35,255 bases of DNA. Source: Desulfobulbaceae bacterium (GTDB taxonomy: Bacteria > Desulfobacterota > Desulfobulbia > Desulfobulbales > Desulfocapsaceae). Positions 1 through 8,267 of the stretch are shown in pieces (position 1 is the stretch's first letter; every line of letters starts with the position of its first letter). The stretch spans positions 1-35,255 of the forward strand of contig QKIH01000100.1 in assembly GCA_003249645.1 (NCBI GenBank), written 5' to 3'. Below the pieces are notes generated by a model. The model saw nothing but the letters and a program-made list of their open reading frames with translations. It ran no database searches and was not told the DNA's origin. The position numbers were made by a program, and so were the translations under genes.

Positions 1-402
1 CCAGCCGTAACCGGGAACATGCATTCTGGTGCCGAAGGGGTAATAGTTTGTATCGGCGGCGATGGTACCATCTTCAGGAAGCAGGTACCAGGGGAAAAAA
101 ATAATCCTGAAGGGTATTTTCCATGGATGGAAGATGGAATCGACTGAGAAAAGGCCGGGGACTGGTTCATGCGGTTCGGTTCGCATCGCTGTAAGACCGT
201 TGTATTTACTGCCTTTGTAAGGGCCGTAGGATATATACCTGTTCCAGAAATCAAGTTTTAAGTACCACCAGCTTCCCCGTTCCCAGCCGCAGCATTTCGA
301 ACAGCCGCAGTAGGCTGTTGTTTCAATGACACGGCTCACCGGAGGTTTTGCACAGCCGGAAAAGAGCAGCAGGCAGAGGGCAGGCAGCAGGATGTGTTTC
401 AT
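1..402 (-). CDS. 3D-domain lipoprotein, partial (C-terminus beyond window)
   Basis: An open frame of 134 codons runs from an ATG at 402 off the left edge. The N-terminus has a short positive stretch, a hydrophobic core and a lipobox (LFSG then Cys at residue 17), so it should be a lipid-anchored envelope protein. The rest carries the hallmarks of the 3D (Asp-Asp-Asp) domain: a TAYC-type entry with a CGCSKCC cysteine cluster near residues 31-39, then GLTA, and near the end GTIAAD, YPFGT and PGYG. 3D domains share the double-psi beta-barrel catalytic core of MltA-type lytic transglycosylases, so peptidoglycan cleavage is the likely role; the last catalytic Asp lies outside the window. Its ATG overlaps the mutL stop (TGATG), so it is probably translationally coupled to mutL. 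Confidence 0.82.
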   Translation of the reverse strand, partial: MKHILLPALCLLLFSGCAKPPVSRVIETTAYCGCSKCCGWERGSWWYLKLDFWNRYISYGPYKGSKYNGLTAMRTEPHEPVPGLFSVDSIFHPWKIPFRIIFFPWYLLPEDGTIAADTNYYPFGTRMHVPGYGW

Positions 403-2375
403 CAGGTTCGGTAAAACCATTTTTTGACTTCGTCCTTGCTGAACTGTTTAAAGACCGGTCGACCATGCGGGCAGTGGCTGAACAGGTTGGCACGGGCCAT
501 TTTTTCAAGCAGGGCATCAATTTCAACCGGCCGTAATTGGTGACCGGACTTTACCGCCGCCTTGCAGGCGATATCGGCCAGGATATCTTCAAGGCGGTTA
601 GCCCCCTTGTTGCCCCGTTCTGAGCCGAACTGTTCGAGGACATCAAGAAAAAGCGTTGTCGCATTCGTCTTGCCGGCAAGGGCCGGAATGGCAGAAATGA
701 CAAAAGAATTGCCGCCGAAATCACGCAGCGAAAAACCCATGGCATCAAGCTCTTCACTGTTCTTTTCAACCAGCTGGGTCTGGAAAATAGTCAGCTCAAC
801 GGTTTCCGGAAACATCAGGGTCTGACGAACCACACTGCCTTTCAGATACTGTTTGCGCAGCTCTTCAAAGAGCAGCCGTTCATGGGCGGCATGCTGATCA
901 ATAACCAGAAGCCCCTGTTCATTCTGGCAGAGAATATAGAGATTGTGCAGCTGGCCGATTACCTGAAGGTTGCGGATATCATCTTTCGGCTTTGGCGGTG
1001 CTGCAAAGGGTTCTGGCTTCGCTTCTTCTGCAGGAGTCTGCGTTTGTTTTATTTCTGTCTTCGGAGCAGGGTCTCTATCAAGAGCCGTCTCCGGGAAACT
1101 GTAAGGGCTGGTCTCTTTTTTAACAGGTTTCGCCTGTTCAACTCTGATGGACGGTTTTGAAGAAACCGAAGGGGGGATTGATTGAGGCGCTGCAGCCTGT
1201 GCCGTAGCTGCCGGTTTCTGCACCGGCTCCGATAAAAACAAAGAATGCTCGGCCGGTTTTTCAGCGGTGATATGCAATATTTCATTTTCAGGTTCAATAT
1301 CGCTGTAGAGACGAACCTGATCAGGCTCAACCGGGATCGTTTCTCTTTCTTCGGCCAGACCGAAAAGCTGTGACTTCAGTCTGGCCTGGTACTTGACCAT
1401 GGTTTCGGCAATGGTCGTCGTCACCAGACGGTGTACTTCCCGGCTGTTTTTAAATCGGACTTCATGTTTGGCAGGATGCACGTTTACATCGATATCCTCG
1501 GCAGGCAGGGTTACATGGATAAGGCCTGCAGGATATCTTCCCTTCATCATGACACCGCGCAGACCTTCATTGACTGCATGGATTATCATTCTGTCCTTGA
1601 TGGCACGGCCGTTGACGAAAAAGCGCAGTTTAGCACCGCCGCTGACAGGCTCATCGGGCGGCACCAGATAACCGTGTACACCATAGTCGTTTTGTTTGTT
1701 CAGACCGCTTACTTCCATCAGGTCGCCGTTGTAATGCATGATACTTTTTACCCGGTTCATAAGCGAGGTGCTGTTATCAAGATGGAGCATCTCACGGCCG
1801 TCTATTCTCAGGATGAAGGCGACTCCAGGTGTTGCCAGTGCGTAGTTTTTCATTACCTCTTCAATGTGGCCGAGCTCCGTTCGCACTGTGCGGAGGAATT
1901 TGCGCCGGGCCGGAGTATTGCCGAAGAGGTTCTTTATTTCTATCAAGGTTCCCTTTGCGCATCCTGTTTCGTGGACTTTGAGCAGCTTGCCGTATTTGAG
2001 AACTGCCTGTGTTCCCAGCGAGGCATCTTCTGTACGCGAGCTGATTTCCATCATCGATACGGAACCGATGGATGGGATGGCCTCGCCGCGAAAGCCGAGG
2101 GTGTCGATGCGATGCAGATCTTCCGCTTCACGGATTTTTGATGTGCCATGTCGCTCAAGACTCAGGAGCAGATCGTCTTCATCCATCCCCTCGCCGTTAT
2201 CGATGATCCTGATCAGCCGGGTTCCTCCGCCTTCGATTTCGACCTCTATTTTGGTAGCGCCTGCGTCTAAAGCGTTTTCGACCAGTTCTTTGACAACTGA
2301 GGCAGGGCGTTCAACCACTTCACCTGCGGCTATCTGATTTGCAAGTTGTTCCGGCAGGATACGGATTTTGGACAT
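402..2375 (-). CDS. mutL: DNA mismatch repair protein MutL (endonuclease type)
   Basis: 657 residues, a normal length. MutL is recruited by mismatch-bound MutS and couples recognition to strand incision. The N-terminal GHKL ATPase is complete: IAAGEV near residue 16, ELVENALDAGA, DNGEGM, RHGTSKI and GFRGEA. A proline- and glutamate-rich linker (roughly 350-460) joins it to the dimerisation/nuclease domain. The metal-binding endonuclease motif DQHA-x2-E-x4-E starts at D493, and the partner motifs ACKAAVKSG and CPHGRP follow. It should therefore be a nicking MutL, as in bacteria without MutH, unlike the E. coli enzyme. AGGA lies about 11 bases before the ATG. The gene is divergent from the penicillin-binding protein across a 102-base gap and overlaps the downstream lipoprotein gene by one base. 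Confidence 0.97.
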   Translation of the reverse strand: MSKIRILPEQLANQIAAGEVVERPASVVKELVENALDAGATKIEVEIEGGGTRLIRIIDNGEGMDEDDLLLSLERHGTSKIREAEDLHRIDTLGFRGEAIPSIGSVSMMEISSRTEDASLGTQAVLKYGKLLKVHETGCAKGTLIEIKNLFGNTPARRKFLRTVRTELGHIEEVMKNYALATPGVAFILRIDGREMLHLDNSTSLMNRVKSIMHYNGDLMEVSGLNKQNDYGVHGYLVPPDEPVSGGAKLRFFVNGRAIKDRMIIHAVNEGLRGVMMKGRYPAGLIHVTLPAEDIDVNVHPAKHEVRFKNSREVHRLVTTTIAETMVKYQARLKSQLFGLAEERETIPVEPDQVRLYSDIEPENEILHITAEKPAEHSLFLSEPVQKPAATAQAAAPQSIPPSVSSKPSIRVEQAKPVKKETSPYSFPETALDRDPAPKTEIKQTQTPAEEAKPEPFAAPPKPKDDIRNLQVIGQLHNLYILCQNEQGLLVIDQHAAHERLLFEELRKQYLKGSVVRQTLMFPETVELTIFQTQLVEKNSEELDAMGFSLRDFGGNSFVISAIPALAGKTNATTLFLDVLEQFGSERGNKGANRLEDILADIACKAAVKSGHQLRPVEIDALLEKMARANLFSHCPHGRPVFKQFSKDEVKKWFYRT

Positions 2376-2477
2376 ACTGAGAAATTCCTGTTGATTGTTT
2401 GAGTTGGCGTAGATTAAGCTAGCATCAGTTTTTACATTCTAATCAAGCAAGCATATTTTACAAACAGTATTCAGAAC

Positions 2478-4322
2478 GTGGCCGAGCAAAACAAGACAAC
2501 TACTCCACGCAGAGCGCGACCGAAAAGCTATAATGATAAACATATCATAGGCTTTATTTTCATTATCTGCCTGAGTGCAAACCTGCTGATCGGGGCGATG
2601 CTGTCTGCACGTTATGCCTTGAATATCCCTGATATCAACAATGTCGTAAATTATCGTCCGCTGCAGACTACCTATATTCTTGATCGAAAAGGCAAGGTTA
2701 TTGAGCGGATTTTTGTTGAGAACCGGACTGTGGTTCCCTTTAAAAAAATGCCCGAGCTTCTCGGCAAAGCGTTTGTCGCTGCCGAAGACGGTAAGTTTTT
2801 TGAACATCCTGGTCTTGATTTTGTCTCTGTTCTGCGAGCGCTCATCAATAATGTGCGGGCAGGGCGAAGAGGGCAGGGAGGCTCGACTATCACCCAGCAG
2901 GTTGCGAAATCGCTGCTGCTGAGTCCCGAAAAAACCTATCTTCGGAAATTTAAAGAGGCGATACTAGCCTGGCGCATCGACACCCTGCTCAGCAAGCAGG
3001 ATATACTCTATATCTATCTTAACCAGATTTACCTCGGTGCAGGAGCTCACGGAGTTGAAGCGGCTTCACAGGTCTATTTCAATAAGCATGTCTGGCAGAT
3101 GAATCTTGCCGAGATGGCGGTTCTTGCTGGGCTGCCGCAGGCGCCGAGCAGGTATTCTCCGATACAGCACCCTGAAAGGGCACAAGCCAGACAAAAATAT
3201 GTACTGAACAGGATGGCTGCTGACGGGTTTATTACAGCCGATCAGGCAAGAGATGCCTTTCTCACAGAGCTCACTTTCGGCAGTGAGGAAGAAGATGCTC
3301 TGACCAGTCGGGATACCGGCTATTATACTCAGATTGTTAAAGATATTGCTGCTGATGCATTGGCAGTACCGCTCACACAGGCCGGTGTCACTATTCAGAC
3401 CTATATGGACAGTGATAAGCAGAAAGAAGCGATCGAGGCATTAAAGATCGGCACCGGTCTTGTCGGCGTAAGAAACAACAGCGCGGCTCCTCAAGGTGCG
3501 CTTGTCAGCATGAATGCCTGCAATGGGGAAGTCCTGGCGCTGGCCGGCGGCACCGATTTTATAGAGTCACAATACAACAGGGCCTATTCAGCTAAAAGAC
3601 CGGCAGGTTCTGTTTTTAAACCGCTTGTCTATGCGACCGCTATTGATAAGGGCTGGAATGTTAATTCCACAATAAGCGACTCCCCGCTCGAGATTAAAGG
3701 CGCCAAAGGCAAAATCTGGCGACCGAAAAATTTTTCAAGTGACTATCATGGACAGGTGAGTCTGCTCGAAGCTTTGACTAATTCGTATAATATCCCGGCA
3801 ATACGTCTTCTGCAGAATGTTGGTATTAAGCCTGTTCATTCGCTTGCTAAAAATGACGGAATCACATCGAAGCTGACACCCGATTTATCCCTTGCCCTTG
3901 GTGCCGTTGATGTTTCCCCGCTGGAGATGACGGCAGCCTATTCACCTTTTGTCTGTGGAGGCACATGGGCAAAACCGAGGTTTATCGCATCGATCAGTGA
4001 TCCGACGGGGAAGTATGTTTACGGGCAGCAGAAAGAATCACACCGGGTGGTGTCCAGTGAGGTCGCTGCAACGATGAAATTCATGCTTGAGAAGGTGATC
4101 ACCGATGGTACAGGTCATGGGGCCTCGGGGCTGCCCGGATTGTCGGGTGGAAAGACCGGAACGACCAACGAAAATCGGGATGCCTGGTTTATCGGTTTTC
4201 AGAACAAGCTTCTTACCGGTGTGTGGATAGGTCACGATAAGAACATGAGTCTGGGCAGTCACGAAAATGGTGGAAAAACCAGTGCTCCGGTGTGGTTCAA
4301 TTACATGAAGAAGATCCAGTAA
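2478..4322 (+). CDS. class A penicillin-binding protein (PBP1A family), compact
   Basis: Bifunctional peptidoglycan synthase: an N-terminal GT51 glycosyltransferase polymerises lipid II and a C-terminal transpeptidase crosslinks it. One membrane segment lies near residues 24-45. GT51 motifs are EDGKFFEHPG (catalytic Glu about 103) and GQGGSTITQQ. The transpeptidase triad is complete: SVFK (Ser378, Lys381), SYN (436-438) and KTGT (559-562). At 614 residues it is well below the roughly 850 of E. coli PBP1a and has little room for the OB-fold insertion between the two domains. The only plausible start is a GTG at 2478 with no clear ribosome binding site, so the exact N-terminus is uncertain. No partner gene is adjacent on this strand. 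Confidence 0.93.
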   Translation: MAEQNKTTTPRRARPKSYNDKHIIGFIFIICLSANLLIGAMLSARYALNIPDINNVVNYRPLQTTYILDRKGKVIERIFVENRTVVPFKKMPELLGKAFVAAEDGKFFEHPGLDFVSVLRALINNVRAGRRGQGGSTITQQVAKSLLLSPEKTYLRKFKEAILAWRIDTLLSKQDILYIYLNQIYLGAGAHGVEAASQVYFNKHVWQMNLAEMAVLAGLPQAPSRYSPIQHPERAQARQKYVLNRMAADGFITADQARDAFLTELTFGSEEEDALTSRDTGYYTQIVKDIAADALAVPLTQAGVTIQTYMDSDKQKEAIEALKIGTGLVGVRNNSAAPQGALVSMNACNGEVLALAGGTDFIESQYNRAYSAKRPAGSVFKPLVYATAIDKGWNVNSTISDSPLEIKGAKGKIWRPKNFSSDYHGQVSLLEALTNSYNIPAIRLLQNVGIKPVHSLAKNDGITSKLTPDLSLALGAVDVSPLEMTAAYSPFVCGGTWAKPRFIASISDPTGKYVYGQQKESHRVVSSEVAATMKFMLEKVITDGTGHGASGLPGLSGGKTGTTNENRDAWFIGFQNKLLTGVWIGHDKNMSLGSHENGGKTSAPVWFNYMKKIQ

Positions 4323-4380
4323 CGGTGCTGCAGGTCTTCTTTTTTCTGCTCTCAGGGCATTTACCCTTGTTGAAACAGCG

Positions 4381-4418
4381 CTGGAGTGATGCGAAAAACG
4401 GCAAGGGCATCACTCCAG
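4381..4418. repeat. perfect 12-bp inverted repeat between convergent genes
   Basis: CTGGAGTGATGC at 4381-4392 is exactly complemented by GCATCACTCCAG at 4407-4418, with a 14-base loop. It sits between the stop of the penicillin-binding protein and the stop of the PII-like gene, the usual place for a terminator, but neither strand has a T-run after the stem. It may be a transcript-end stabilising hairpin or a factor-dependent terminator. Confidence 0.6.
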
Positions 4419-4487
4419 GCATGTCGATACAAATTGGTAAGCGTCATAGTACTCTGTTTTTAAATTCAACAGAGGTATGGTATCAAT

Positions 4488-4817
4488 TTAAGCCATAGCT
4501 ACATGCTGAAGAGAATCAACCGGTTTTATCGGCGTAATAAAAACCGGGGTAACTAGACTTTCTTCCGGCCCGAGTATCTCTTTTAACATCTTGAACAGTA
4601 TCGTCTGATTCAGAGATGGCAAGATTATTTCAAGTTTGGTTCTGTTGGAATGCTTGCCAGAGCGCTGAACGCCGCGGTAACTGGTCTGAGATTTGGTTTC
4701 ACTGCCAAAAATTTTCATGTCAATCGATGAAAGTGAGATGACACCAATTTGAGAGAGTGGTTCCGAGAGTTTTTCAATGCTCAATGAAGGACTTATGAAT
4801 AATTCTACTTTAATCAT
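4488..4817 (-). CDS. PII-like (GlnB superfamily) protein, degenerate T- and B-loops
   Basis: 109 residues, against about 112 for GlnB. The fold pattern matches PII: a first strand MIKVELFI, an IGV(I)SLSSIDMKIFG segment where GlnB has its second strand, a T-loop containing SYRGVQ (residues 46-51), then KLEIILP and a final PVFITPI strand. GlnB-type PII proteins bind ATP/ADP and 2-oxoglutarate and report nitrogen status. Here the uridylylated Tyr51 of YRGAEY is replaced by Arg52 (YRGVQR), and the nucleotide-binding B-loop TGxxGDGK is absent (PEESLVTP instead). It is therefore probably not a conventional uridylylated nitrogen sensor. Its ATG overlaps the upstream stop (TAATG), so it is coupled to the ACT-domain gene. 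Recognition rests on pattern similarity and not on a database search. Confidence 0.65.
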   Translation of the reverse strand: MIKVELFISPSLSIEKLSEPLSQIGVISLSSIDMKIFGSETKSQTSYRGVQRSGKHSNRTKLEIILPSLNQTILFKMLKEILGPEESLVTPVFITPIKPVDSLQHVAMA

Positions 4818-5710
4818 TACTTGTTGCCTGTAATATGTTTGGTGATTTGATTGACGATATCGTTTGTAATAAAGATATCTTTAACCGGTTTTACATAGTA
4901 GGTATCTTCTATTTTCTTTCCGAGTCCGCCTAGCCGTGAGATAGTAATTTCCTGATCATAGAGAGATATGGCTTCAAGAATAGCAAATCTTGAATGAATA
5001 TCATTATGATTGCATCTGATCTTCAGTGATGCCATGGAACCGCTTGTATCTAAAGAAATCTGCAATTCTTCAGGAGAGATTGCTGCTCTGGAAAATTTTT
5101 TGTAGCCGCAGTTTCCCATTTGAGTTGCAGCCAGTTCCTGACTGAGTTGATCTTTGATATAAGAAAGCTGTTCCATATTGATATGTGGAATGACGAAAAT
5201 GCCAACAATATGATCTGATTGGGGAAAGGTCTGAGCTTTTTCAAGGAGTACATCGTTTTGTGCTAGTACGCCTACTACTTTACATAGAAAGAAGGTGGTG
5301 TTGTTGCTTTGCAGGGTCAGTTTAAGCTTGCCGGAGGGAAGAGCTTTAATCTGAATATCTATCGGGGCTGTCTCGATGGAAGAATGTCCTTTGGGGCTAA
5401 TCTCTGGCATGGCCGGAGGGACCTTTTCCTGTTCTGCATCAGATATCAGACTTTCGAAAAGATAGGTTTGGGTGCATTCAGTAAGGTTGTACTGATAAAT
5501 CAGATCGTCAGCTTCTAATAATGATATTAAGTCAACAGAGAGCTGACTTATGAAAGCTTCGATTTTTATATCCGGTAAGCTTGAACCGTATTTGCCGGAT
5601 AGTATTTTGGAATCTACTCTGTAATAACCGGTTTTTACCAAATGGCTCCGGTTAATAAGATTGAGCCTTGCAAGGCCTTCTTCTGTGGTATGTATTTCAA
5701 GTTTATGCAT
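4817..5710 (-). CDS. ACT-domain protein resembling the GlnD C-terminus
   Basis: 297 residues from an ATG at 5710, which has AAAGGA nine bases upstream; a TTG eight codons earlier lacks such a site. The N-terminal 110 residues match nothing I recognise. Two segments look like tandem ACT domains: about 128-185 (KLKLTLQSN ... FFLCKVVGVLAQNDVLLEKA) and about 220-297, where LKIRCN is followed by FAILEAISLYDQEITISR and then GKKIEDTYYVKP. The last motif closely resembles the GERVEDxFYV stretch of the final ACT domain in GlnD, the PII-modifying enzyme. No nucleotidyltransferase or HD motifs are present, so it cannot uridylylate. ACT domains usually bind amino acids, glutamine in GlnD. Coupling to a PII-like gene suggests a small-molecule sensing pair. 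The function is inferred. Confidence 0.55.
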   Translation of the reverse strand: MHKLEIHTTEEGLARLNLINRSHLVKTGYYRVDSKILSGKYGSSLPDIKIEAFISQLSVDLISLLEADDLIYQYNLTECTQTYLFESLISDAEQEKVPPAMPEISPKGHSSIETAPIDIQIKALPSGKLKLTLQSNNTTFFLCKVVGVLAQNDVLLEKAQTFPQSDHIVGIFVIPHINMEQLSYIKDQLSQELAATQMGNCGYKKFSRAAISPEELQISLDTSGSMASLKIRCNHNDIHSRFAILEAISLYDQEITISRLGGLGKKIEDTYYVKPVKDIFITNDIVNQITKHITGNK

Positions 5711-6044
5711 AGTTGTCGATCCTTTTGTCTCCAATAATGTTCGCCCCAGATGTTCTTCCCGAGTGTATTACAATAAATGTTCCAGAGTCGTTTTCTTTTT
5801 TATAGTAAGCAAATTCAGGCAGTAGCCGTGGCTGGATGTCGAAGAAAATGACAATTCTGTAAAAAAACTATTTAGATGCACGAAAATGTAAATATTAATT
5901 GGGAAGTATTTAATAATACCTGCAAGTTATGAATTGTTTACGAAGATGTGATTTTGTCATATAGAAATTGGCGCTGAGCATACGTATGTTCTGTGCCGGA
6001 TTGCATAAATACGTAAATAAGTTGTTGATTTGACACGATTGAGT

Positions 6045-6074
6045 TTGAATTGGAAATCAACTTTAGCTTATAAT
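6045..6074 (+). promoter_or_regulatory. candidate sigma70-like promoter
   Basis: TTGAAT at 6045-6050 and a perfect TATAAT at 6069-6074 are separated by 18 bases. It lies about 740 bases before the first chemosensory gene, so it would make a long leader or a separate small transcript. In an AT-rich region such matches can arise by chance. Confidence 0.25.
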
Positions 6075-6106
6075 AATATTTATAAGCGCTGGCTGGTTTT
6101 TTTTTT
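6066..6106 (+). repeat. AT-rich inverted repeat followed by a 10-T run
   Basis: GCTTATAA at 6066-6073 pairs with TTATAAGC at 6080-6087 around a 6-base loop. Nine bases later comes a run of ten T (6097-6106). The layout resembles a weak terminator, but the stem is AT-rich and the T-run is not immediately adjacent. It overlaps the candidate -10 element at 6069. Confidence 0.35.
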
Positions 6107-6299
6107 GTGTGTTATAGACATATATTTAAAACCTAGATGATGCTGGATCGATAGTACTTCGGTTGGATAATGGCATGGCAAGGACACTTCGTGTGAGGTT
6201 TGAGTGCTTTGGTTTTAATTTTGGAGGTTGTTAACTCAATCAAGAATTTTCTAGAGTCAGGTTAGGTCGTTTTATGTCAAGGGTGAATAGATCATTTGT

Positions 6300-6323
6300 G
6301 AATATTAATATAGTTTAATATTC
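6300..6323. repeat. 9-bp AT-rich inverted repeat
   Basis: GAATATTAA at 6300-6308 is perfectly complementary to TTAATATTC at 6315-6323, with a 6-base spacer. Its size and symmetry would suit a dimeric DNA-binding regulator about 490 bases before the chemosensory operon. No known binding motif is recognised. Confidence 0.35.
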
Positions 6324-6812
6324 GTAAAATGTATTTTCTGTATACGATCTATTGGAATAGACAATTGAAAAAAAAGCTTGCCTTACAAAAAAGAGTTGAT
6401 TTTTCCTGAGTTATCTGGTTGTATTGCCTGCCTTTTTGGTGTGGCGTTGTCGGGTGGGTGAACAGGGTTAGAGAGTGTTTTCTTTGAATATTTTTTATAG
6501 TCACAGGAAAAAAAAACTACCATGCCTTGATGATTGATTGAAAATTTTTATTCATGCAGCGCATTGAAATTTTGTTTTGGCACAAGCCCGGATGGACTCT
6601 TAATGCATTAGATCAATCTACTTCGGTTGAACCGAACAGAGTGAGTAATTTATTGGGTGTACAAAAAACGAGAAAAACACGTAAAAAATTTTCCTTGGAT
6701 TCGGTATCACAAATTCGAACGATTAATGTATTTGTTTTTTCCGACATAACGCACAGGGCACTTAATTATACGACTTAAGTATATGTAAGTGTATTAAACC
6801 ACTAGACTAAAT

Positions 6813-8189
6813 ATGTTTCGAGAAAAGAGCAATTCAACAACATCAGGTGGCTCGGTAGAATCATTTATCAGATCGCTGGACTTTTCCCCGGGGAAAAAGG
6901 GCTTTCGTGTTGAAAACAAACAGCGCGGAAATGGCGTTTTTATTCTGAGAGATAATGTTTTGATAGCTGCGAGTTGCGGAAGATTAAAAGGAAATGCCGC
7001 TATTGTAGCTCTTGCCGGATGGGAAGATGCAACAATTTCACCTATAAAGCTCACAAGAGATGTCAGAAAAAATATCACCTTGGATATTGATACCATCTCA
7101 GAGTTGATTAGGAGTTATGGGGGAATTGAAAAATTTGGCGAAGAGGAAGATCTTCTTCTGGAAGAAGCTCTGATTGCGATTCACTCATTTGAATATAAAA
7201 ACGCAGGAAAAAAACTCACAGAACTTTTGCGCCGCAACAGGTATGACTATATGGCGTGGTTGTGGTATTCCCGGATAATTAACAACCCGGATCTTATTGA
7301 GAAATCAATTAAAGAGGCCTATCGCTGGGGAAATCATGATAAAGAAATCTGGCGGGAAATGGTTGGGTTTGAGAAGCTGAAACCGCAAGGAGAGAAGATC
7401 AGACGTTGTCTTTTCTGTTGGAGTTTCCTTTCGTCAGCGCAGTCTTCATGTCCTCACTGCAAGGCGTTACAGACAATAGGCAGAGCAGACCACAACGCAG
7501 ATGAGGTAGATGATTATCAGATTAAATCTGCTATACAGAGATATTTAAAGGCATTTAAATTAGATCCTTCACTTGCGCAGGTACCGTATGTCATCTCTGT
7601 TGGTATGTTCAATCTCGGCCTTCTTCAGCGCTCCAGACAATATATTACATTTGCAGTTAACAATGCTCCCCAGCAGAGTCTTTATAAAAAGGTTCGCCAG
7701 GTTCTTGAAGAAAAACTTTCTGAAAAAGGGTTGCCTGATAATTCCTTAAATAGAGCAGAGATACCTAAAAAAGCGCCGATAAATCAACCGGTTTCCCGAA
7801 CAGCCACAACTGATTCTGCTCAAAAGGCTAAAACAGTCCTTGTGGTGGAAGACAGCAAAACATCAAGAAAAGTTATCAGTATGGTGTTAGAACGTGCAGG
7901 GCTTGCTACAATTGAAGCAGAAACGGGGCAAGAGGCGCTTGATGTGGTCAAAGAAAATCATCTTCATTTAGTTTTACTTGACGTTATGTTGCCGGATATG
8001 ACAGGATATGATGTTCTTCCACAGATACGCGCGTATGATCATATGAAAGATGTTCCGGTCATTATGTTAACAGGCAGAAAAGGAGTTGAGGATCGTATGA
8101 AGGGCATAAAGGCTGGTACAAATGAATACCTTACAAAGCCGTTTGATCCGCAAAAACTCACTTCTATCATTGATCAGTATTTAAGGTAA
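6813..8189 (+). CDS. PATAN (DUF4388)-zinc ribbon-receiver response regulator
   Basis: 458 residues. Residues about 14-78 resemble the PATAN/DUF4388 domain (named after cyanobacterial PatA): an initial helix, then GVFILRDNVLIAA and a W-E-D segment ending the unit. A helical, TPR-like middle follows, then a CxxC-x10-CxxC zinc ribbon (C199, C202, C213, C216). The C-terminus is a complete receiver: VVEDSKTSRK, phosphoacceptor Asp390 in LLDVMLPDM, MLTG and LTKPFD. Known PATAN regulators with a receiver (PixG, PilG/TaxP1-like proteins) act as outputs of cyanobacterial pilus chemosensory systems. Here it is the first gene of the operon and is probably phosphorylated by the hybrid CheA. The ATG has a poor ribosome binding site, and an in-frame stop lies six codons upstream, so no longer start is possible. 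Confidence 0.8.
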   Translation: MFREKSNSTTSGGSVESFIRSLDFSPGKKGFRVENKQRGNGVFILRDNVLIAASCGRLKGNAAIVALAGWEDATISPIKLTRDVRKNITLDIDTISELIRSYGGIEKFGEEEDLLLEEALIAIHSFEYKNAGKKLTELLRRNRYDYMAWLWYSRIINNPDLIEKSIKEAYRWGNHDKEIWREMVGFEKLKPQGEKIRRCLFCWSFLSSAQSSCPHCKALQTIGRADHNADEVDDYQIKSAIQRYLKAFKLDPSLAQVPYVISVGMFNLGLLQRSRQYITFAVNNAPQQSLYKKVRQVLEEKLSEKGLPDNSLNRAEIPKKAPINQPVSRTATTDSAQKAKTVLVVEDSKTSRKVISMVLERAGLATIEAETGQEALDVVKENHLHLVLLDVMLPDMTGYDVLPQIRAYDHMKDVPVIMLTGRKGVEDRMKGIKAGTNEYLTKPFDPQKLTSIIDQYLR

Positions 8190-8267
8190 TGAACGTTATA
8201 ACAATAAGATGGGATATGTTGCACTGGTGTGAAAGCCGAGGTGCGGACCGCCAGACGAGATGATATT

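Larger units (their letters stand above)
5711..6812. other. 1.1-kb AT-rich intergenic region between divergent operons
   Basis: No convincing gene was found. The stretch is visibly more AT-rich than its flanks and separates the PII-like/ACT pair from the chemosensory operon. It holds three inverted repeats: GTTGATTT/AAATCAAC at 6024-6061, an 8-bp stem at 6066-6087 and a 9-bp stem at 6300-6323. A 74-codon frame at 6554-6778 has no ribosome binding site and an unremarkable composition; I do not call it. Promoters for both flanking operons must lie here. A small RNA is possible but not shown. Confidence 0.6.

Noticed and set aside
1431-2141. 236-codon plus-strand frame opposite mutL
   Set aside because: It lies wholly antisense to a well-supported gene and its composition is that of a mirrored coding frame.
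4381-4418. Inverted repeat as a classical rho-independent terminator
   Set aside because: No T-run follows on either strand; listed only as a repeat.
6571-6600. TGGCAC-like sequence as a sigma54 promoter
   Set aside because: The -12 TTGC element is not found at the required spacing.
6554-6778. 74-codon plus-strand frame in the large intergenic region
   Set aside because: It has no ribosome binding site, sits in AT-rich noncoding-looking DNA and its product shows no recognisable pattern.
8229-8267. GTG at 8229 as the CheW start
   Set aside because: The nearest purine-rich site is about 12 bases away, and the ATG at 8268 has a better-placed GAG; the conserved domain starts well after both.
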